Shown: piece by piece, positions 30,157 through 33,677 of the stretch
How the letters are laid out: each line of letters begins with the position of its first letter
How positions within the stretch are numbered: position 1 is the first letter of the stretch
NCBI GenBank assembly: GCA_016936395.1
Contig: JAFGXY010000046.1
Location: 1-33,677 of the forward strand
Source of the DNA: Paracoccaceae bacterium
GTDB lineage: Bacteria; Pseudomonadota; Alphaproteobacteria; Rhodobacterales; Rhodobacteraceae
Reading direction: 5' to 3'
Length of the DNA stretch: 33,677 bases
Made by a program: the position numbers and the translations under genes
Notes under the pieces: model-generated
What the model was told of the DNA's origin: nothing
The model's database searches: none
Seen by the model: the letters and a program-made list of their open reading frames with translations, nothing else

Positions 30157-32535
30157 ATGACCGATTGGGATGAACATGACGCCTTCGAGGCCGCCGCCGC
30201 AAAGCAGCCCGTGCCGCTGTCTCAGCGCGCCATGGCGGCACGGCCCGCGCCCTATCTTGACGACCTCAACCCCGCGCAACGCGCCGCGGTTGAGGCGCTG
30301 GATGGCCCGGTCCTGATGCTGGCAGGCGCGGGCACCGGCAAGACCAAGGCGCTGACCGCCCGCATCGTGCATCTGCTCAACACAGGCCGCGCCCGCCCGA
30401 ACGAAATCCTTGCCGTCACCTTCACCAACAAGGCCGCGCGCGAGATGAAGGATCGCGTCGGGCGTCTGCTGGGGCAGGTGGCCGAGGGCATGCCGTGGAT
30501 GGGCACCTTCCACTCGCTGTCGGTAAAGATCCTGCGCCGCCACGCCGAACTGGCGGGCCTAAAGCCCAACTTCACCATTCTGGACACCGACGATCAGATC
30601 CGCCTGCTCAAGCAACTGATTTCCGCCGCCGACATCGACGAAAAACGCTGGCCCGCCCGCATGTTGGCGGGCATGATCGACGGCTGGAAGAACCGCGCGC
30701 TGACGCCTGCGAACGTGCCCTCATCCGAAGCCTCGGGCTATAACAACCGCGGAACCGAGCTTTATGCCGCCTATCAAGACCGCCTGCGCACGCTGAACGC
30801 CACCGATTTCGGTGACCTCTTGTTGCATTGCGTCACCATCTTTCAGGCCCACCCGGACGTTCTGGCGCAATATCACCGCTGGTTTCGCTACATTCTGGTG
30901 GACGAATATCAGGACACCAACATCTGCCAATACCTGTGGCTGCGGCTTCTGGCGCAGGCGCACAGAAATATCTGCTGCGTGGGCGATGACGATCAGTCGA
31001 TCTATGGCTGGCGCGGCGCCGAGGTGGGCAATATCCTGCGGTTCGAAAAAGACTTCCTCGGCGCCAGCGTCATCAAGCTGGAACAGAACTACCGCTCCAC
31101 CGCGCATATTCTTGCCGCCGCCAGCGGTGTCATCGCCGCCAACAAGGGTCGCTTGGGCAAGACGCTGTGGACGGCAGGCGAACCGGGCCACAAGGTCCGC
31201 CTGATCGGCCATTGGGATGGCGAGGAAGAGGCGCGCTGGATCGGCGAAGAGGCCGAGGCGCTGCAAAGGGGTACGCGCGGGATGGACCCGGTCAGCCTTG
31301 ACCATCAGGCCATCCTTGTCCGCGCCAGCCACCAGATGCGCGCCTTTGAAGACCGCTTCCTGACCATCGGCCTGCCCTACCGCGTCATCGGTGGCCCGCG
31401 CTTTTACGAACGGCAAGAGATTCGCGACGCCATGGCCTATTTCCGCCTTGCCGTTTCTCCCGACGATGATCTGGCGTTTGAACGCATCATCAACACCCCA
31501 AAACGCGGGCTGGGCGACAAGGCCCAAGGCGACGTGCAGCGCATGGCCCGCGCCGCAGGCGTGTCCTTGCTCGATGGCGCGCGAGAGGCGGTGGCCAAGG
31601 GCGCCATCGGCGGCAAGGGCGCAGGCCAGTTGCGCCAGTTCGTCGAAGGCGTGGACCGCTGGCATGCCGCCACCCTGCACCCTGACTACAACCATATCGC
31701 TTTGGCCGAGACGATCCTCGACGAATCCGGCTACACTGCGATGTGGCAAAACGACAAGACGCCCGAAGCACCGGGCCGGCTCGACAACCTCAAGGAATTG
31801 GTCAAGGCGCTGGAACAATTCGACAATCTGCAAGGCTTTCTTGAACACGTCAGCCTGATCATGGACAACGAAACCGAAGAAGCCTCGGAAAAGATCTCCA
31901 TCATGACCCTGCACGCCGCCAAGGGGTTGGAGTTTCCGGTGGTCTTCCTGCCCGGCTGGGAAGACGGGCTGTTTCCCAGCCAACGCAGCATGGATGAAAG
32001 CGGGTTGAAAGGCGTCGAGGAAGAACGCCGTCTGGCTTACGTCGGCATCACCCGGGCCGAGGCGCTGTGCACCATCTCTTTCGCCGCCAACCGCCGCGTC
32101 TATGGCCAATGGCAAAGCCAGTTGCCGTCCCGCTTCATCGACGAATTGCCCGCCGATCATGTCGAGGTTCTCACCGCGCCTGGCCTTTATGGCGGCGGCT
32201 TCGGCGCGGCGGCACCAGTGGGCTTTGGCAGCGCCTTGGAAGATCGGGTGTCAAAGGCCGATGTCTACAACTCGCCGGGCTGGAAACGCCTGCAAGCCGG
32301 GCAGGCCACCCGCCCGGTGCAGCAACCCCGCGAAAGCCGCCACATGACCATTGATGCCGAAGCGATCTCGGCTTTCACCATCGGCGACCGGGTGTTCCAC
32401 CAGAAGTTCGGCTATGGCCGCGTCACCGGCATCGAGGGCGACAAGCTGGATGTCGATTTCGACCATGCAGGCGAAAAGAAACTCGTCGCCCGCTTCGTCA
32501 CGCCTGCGGATCAGGCCGATGACGTGCCGTTCTGA
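30157..32535 (+). CDS. UvrD/PcrA/Rep-type ATP-dependent DNA helicase
   Basis: 792 residues, superfamily 1A 3'-5' helicase. After YLDDLNPAQRAAVEAL come Walker A GAGTGKT (57-63), motif Ia AVTFTNKAAREMK, motif II DEYQDTN (from 249), motif III GDDDQSIYGWRGA, motif IV ILRFEKDF.. LEQNYRSTAHIL, motif V MTLHAAKGLEFPVVFL and motif VI EERRLAYVGITRAE. The last 60 residues (AFTIGDRVFHQKFGYGRVTGIEGDKLDVDF) are the Tudor-like domain of PcrA/UvrD that binds RNA polymerase, linked to transcription-coupled repair. The start at 30157 is chosen because upstream in-frame sequence crosses the SOS box. No Shine-Dalgarno is seen, and TATAAA (30145-30150) lies only 6 nt before the ATG, raising the option of leaderless mRNA. 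Confidence 0.93.
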   Translation: MTDWDEHDAFEAAAAKQPVPLSQRAMAARPAPYLDDLNPAQRAAVEALDGPVLMLAGAGTGKTKALTARIVHLLNTGRARPNEILAVTFTNKAAREMKDRVGRLLGQVAEGMPWMGTFHSLSVKILRRHAELAGLKPNFTILDTDDQIRLLKQLISAADIDEKRWPARMLAGMIDGWKNRALTPANVPSSEASGYNNRGTELYAAYQDRLRTLNATDFGDLLLHCVTIFQAHPDVLAQYHRWFRYILVDEYQDTNICQYLWLRLLAQAHRNICCVGDDDQSIYGWRGAEVGNILRFEKDFLGASVIKLEQNYRSTAHILAAASGVIAANKGRLGKTLWTAGEPGHKVRLIGHWDGEEEARWIGEEAEALQRGTRGMDPVSLDHQAILVRASHQMRAFEDRFLTIGLPYRVIGGPRFYERQEIRDAMAYFRLAVSPDDDLAFERIINTPKRGLGDKAQGDVQRMARAAGVSLLDGAREAVAKGAIGGKGAGQLRQFVEGVDRWHAATLHPDYNHIALAETILDESGYTAMWQNDKTPEAPGRLDNLKELVKALEQFDNLQGFLEHVSLIMDNETEEASEKISIMTLHAAKGLEFPVVFLPGWEDGLFPSQRSMDESGLKGVEEERRLAYVGITRAEALCTISFAANRRVYGQWQSQLPSRFIDELPADHVEVLTAPGLYGGGFGAAAPVGFGSALEDRVSKADVYNSPGWKRLQAGQATRPVQQPRESRHMTIDAEAISAFTIGDRVFHQKFGYGRVTGIEGDKLDVDFDHAGEKKLVARFVTPADQADDVPF

Positions 32536-32559
32536 CCAAGACCCGCCTTTGCCCATTCC

Positions 32560-32580
32560 TCTTGGCAAAAATACCCAAAA
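32560..32580. repeat. short intergenic AAATACCC element, copy 2
   Basis: TCTTGGCAAAAATACCC lies between the helicase stop and the convergent BenE stop. It shares the AAATAC-C core and orientation with the element at 15429-15452. TCTTGG also forms an inverted repeat with CCAAGA (32536-32541) across an 18-nt loop. Confidence 0.4.
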
Positions 32581-32612
32581 CGCAACGGTGGTGCCGGGCA
32601 TGGCGGCACAGA

Positions 32613-33677
32613 TCAGGCGCGCTTTACCCGCTCCATCGCATGGATCAGCAGCCCGGCCACCAGCCCCCAGAACGCCGCGCCAATGCCGAACACCACCACC
32701 CCCGACCCGGTCACCGCCAGCGTGATCGTCGCGGCAAAGCGCGTGTCCACCGCGGCATAGGCCCCGGCCAGCGCCCCCATCAGCGGACCCAGCAGCGCCA
32801 AGGCCACCAAAGCGACCATCACCTGTGGCGGCAGTGCCCCCAGCAGCACCAGAATGGCCGGTGAGCCCAAACCCAATGCCACCCAAGCCGCCGCATAGGC
32901 CAGCCCCACTTTCCAGCGCTGATCGCGGTCGGGGTGTACGTCATCGCCCATGCAGATCGCCGCCGTGATCGCGGCCATGTTCACCGTATGCGCGCCAAAC
33001 AGCGCCGAGACGGCTGAAATCCCCCCCGTCACCGCCAGCGCCCGCGTGACGGGGGGCGCGTATCCCGCCGCGCGCATCACCGCAAAGCCGGGCAGGTTCT
33101 GGCTGGCCATCGTCACCAGATACAAAGGCACGCCCAGCCCGATCAGCACCGCCAGGTTCCATTCGGGCCAGATCAACACCGGGGCAGGGGCCGGAAAGCT
33201 GACCTCGGGCAGAACCGCTGCGCCCGTGCCAAAGGCCAAGGCCACCCCCGCCGCCAAGGCCGCCAGCACCGCCAGCGCCGGGTTCCACAGCCGCACCAGC
33301 GCAAACACCGCGACCATCGGCAGGATCAGACCCGGTGCCGCCTCGGCCGCACCTGCACCCTTCAGGCAGAATGGCAGCAACACGCCCGCCAGCATCGCCG
33401 CCGCAATGCCATCGGGGATCGCCGCCACCAGCCGCCCCAGGGGCCGCACCGCCGCCGTCAGCACGATCAGTGCGGCGGCCAGCACAAAGGCCCCCACGGC
33501 TTGCGCCATGCTGATCCCGGTCGTCGCCGCAATCAGCGCCGCCCCCGGCGTCGACCACGCCAATACCACCGGCACCCGGTTCCACGCCGACAGCCACGCC
33601 GACCCCAGCGCCTTTGCCAGCGACACGGCAAGCACCCAAGACGCCGTCTGGCCCGCATCGGCCCCCACCGCCGCCGC
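32613..33677 (-). CDS. benE: BenE-family (benzoate/H+ symporter-like) transporter, N-terminus cut by window
   Basis: At least 351 residues seen, with many hydrophobic helices and the family features AWSTPGAALI, GISMAQAVGAFVLAAALIVL, IPDGIAAAMLAGVLLPFC, GVPLYLVTMASQNLPGFAVMRAAGY and FGAHTVNMAAITAAICMGDD. These match the BenE family, described as benzoate:proton symporters; many members are near no aromatic-degradation gene, so the substrate is open. The C-terminus (WGLVAGLLIHAMERVKRA) is complete. The frame remains open through the right edge and family proteins are longer at the N-terminus, so the true start is outside the window; the first start-like codon seen is not reliable. No terminator was found between it and the helicase gene. 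Confidence 0.88.
   Translation of the reverse strand, partial: AAAVGADAGQTASWVLAVSLAKALGSAWLSAWNRVPVVLAWSTPGAALIAATTGISMAQAVGAFVLAAALIVLTAAVRPLGRLVAAIPDGIAAAMLAGVLLPFCLKGAGAAEAAPGLILPMVAVFALVRLWNPALAVLAALAAGVALAFGTGAAVLPEVSFPAPAPVLIWPEWNLAVLIGLGVPLYLVTMASQNLPGFAVMRAAGYAPPVTRALAVTGGISAVSALFGAHTVNMAAITAAICMGDDVHPDRDQRWKVGLAYAAAWVALGLGSPAILVLLGALPPQVMVALVALALLGPLMGALAGAYAAVDTRFAATITLAVTGSGVVVFGIGAAFWGLVAGLLIHAMERVKRA

Overview
This 33.7 kb, GC-rich window reads as chromosome from an alphaproteobacterium, most likely a member of the Rhodobacteraceae. The assignment rests on protein style, on gene order (tolQRAB-pal-cpoB-tilS-ftsH), on an alphaproteobacterial direct-repeat SOS box (GAAC-N7-GAAC) in front of a UvrD-type helicase, and on short AAATACYCC-type intergenic sequences that I associate with this family. 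It is mostly core genome with a small accessory islet near the left end. No prophage, transposase, CRISPR array or rRNA is visible.

Left part (1-2050): the 3' end of the housekeeping sigma factor gene rpoD, a small two-helix membrane protein, a Phd/Doc-type toxin-antitoxin pair on the minus strand with its own promoter and probable operator, and a HlyU-family small protein. Next (2219-10688) comes a long plus-strand envelope and proteostasis block: tolQ, tolR, tolA, tolB, pal and cpoB, then tilS (tRNA-Ile lysidine synthetase) overlapping cpoB, then ftsH, closed by a strong terminator. The one-carbon block follows (10870-13837): fhs, a small AroQ-type chorismate mutase and folD. After it lies an orphan membrane-anchored LytTR regulator whose 3' end overlaps, tail to tail, the minus-strand pdeM gene. 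pdeM and the DEXH helicase upstream of it are two members of the 'ligase-associated DNA damage response' set.

Middle (17973-23253): a YmdB-like phosphodiesterase, an unlisted 46-codon membrane microprotein squeezed between it and an SLC13-type permease with two RCK_C domains, a small lipoprotein, a phosphohexomutase and the YebC/PmpR regulator, closed by a perfect 16-bp terminator stem. A 378-nt gene-free stretch then leads to a cold-shock protein gene. Right part (24111-33677): a secreted hypothetical protein, a LysE/ArgO exporter (minus), an EamA transporter, tRNA-Gly(GCC) on the minus strand with a clear promoter and terminator, pyruvate carboxylase (minus, with terminator), a divergent UvrD/PcrA helicase under a probable LexA box, and a BenE-family transporter cut by the right edge.

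I see no convincing novel multi-gene system. The observations best worth following are the overlapping microprotein at 18782-18922, the 133-bp convergent coding overlap of the LytTR and pdeM genes, the SOS box, the TTTGC-type repeat cluster between pyc and the helicase, and the TA islet beside rpoD.
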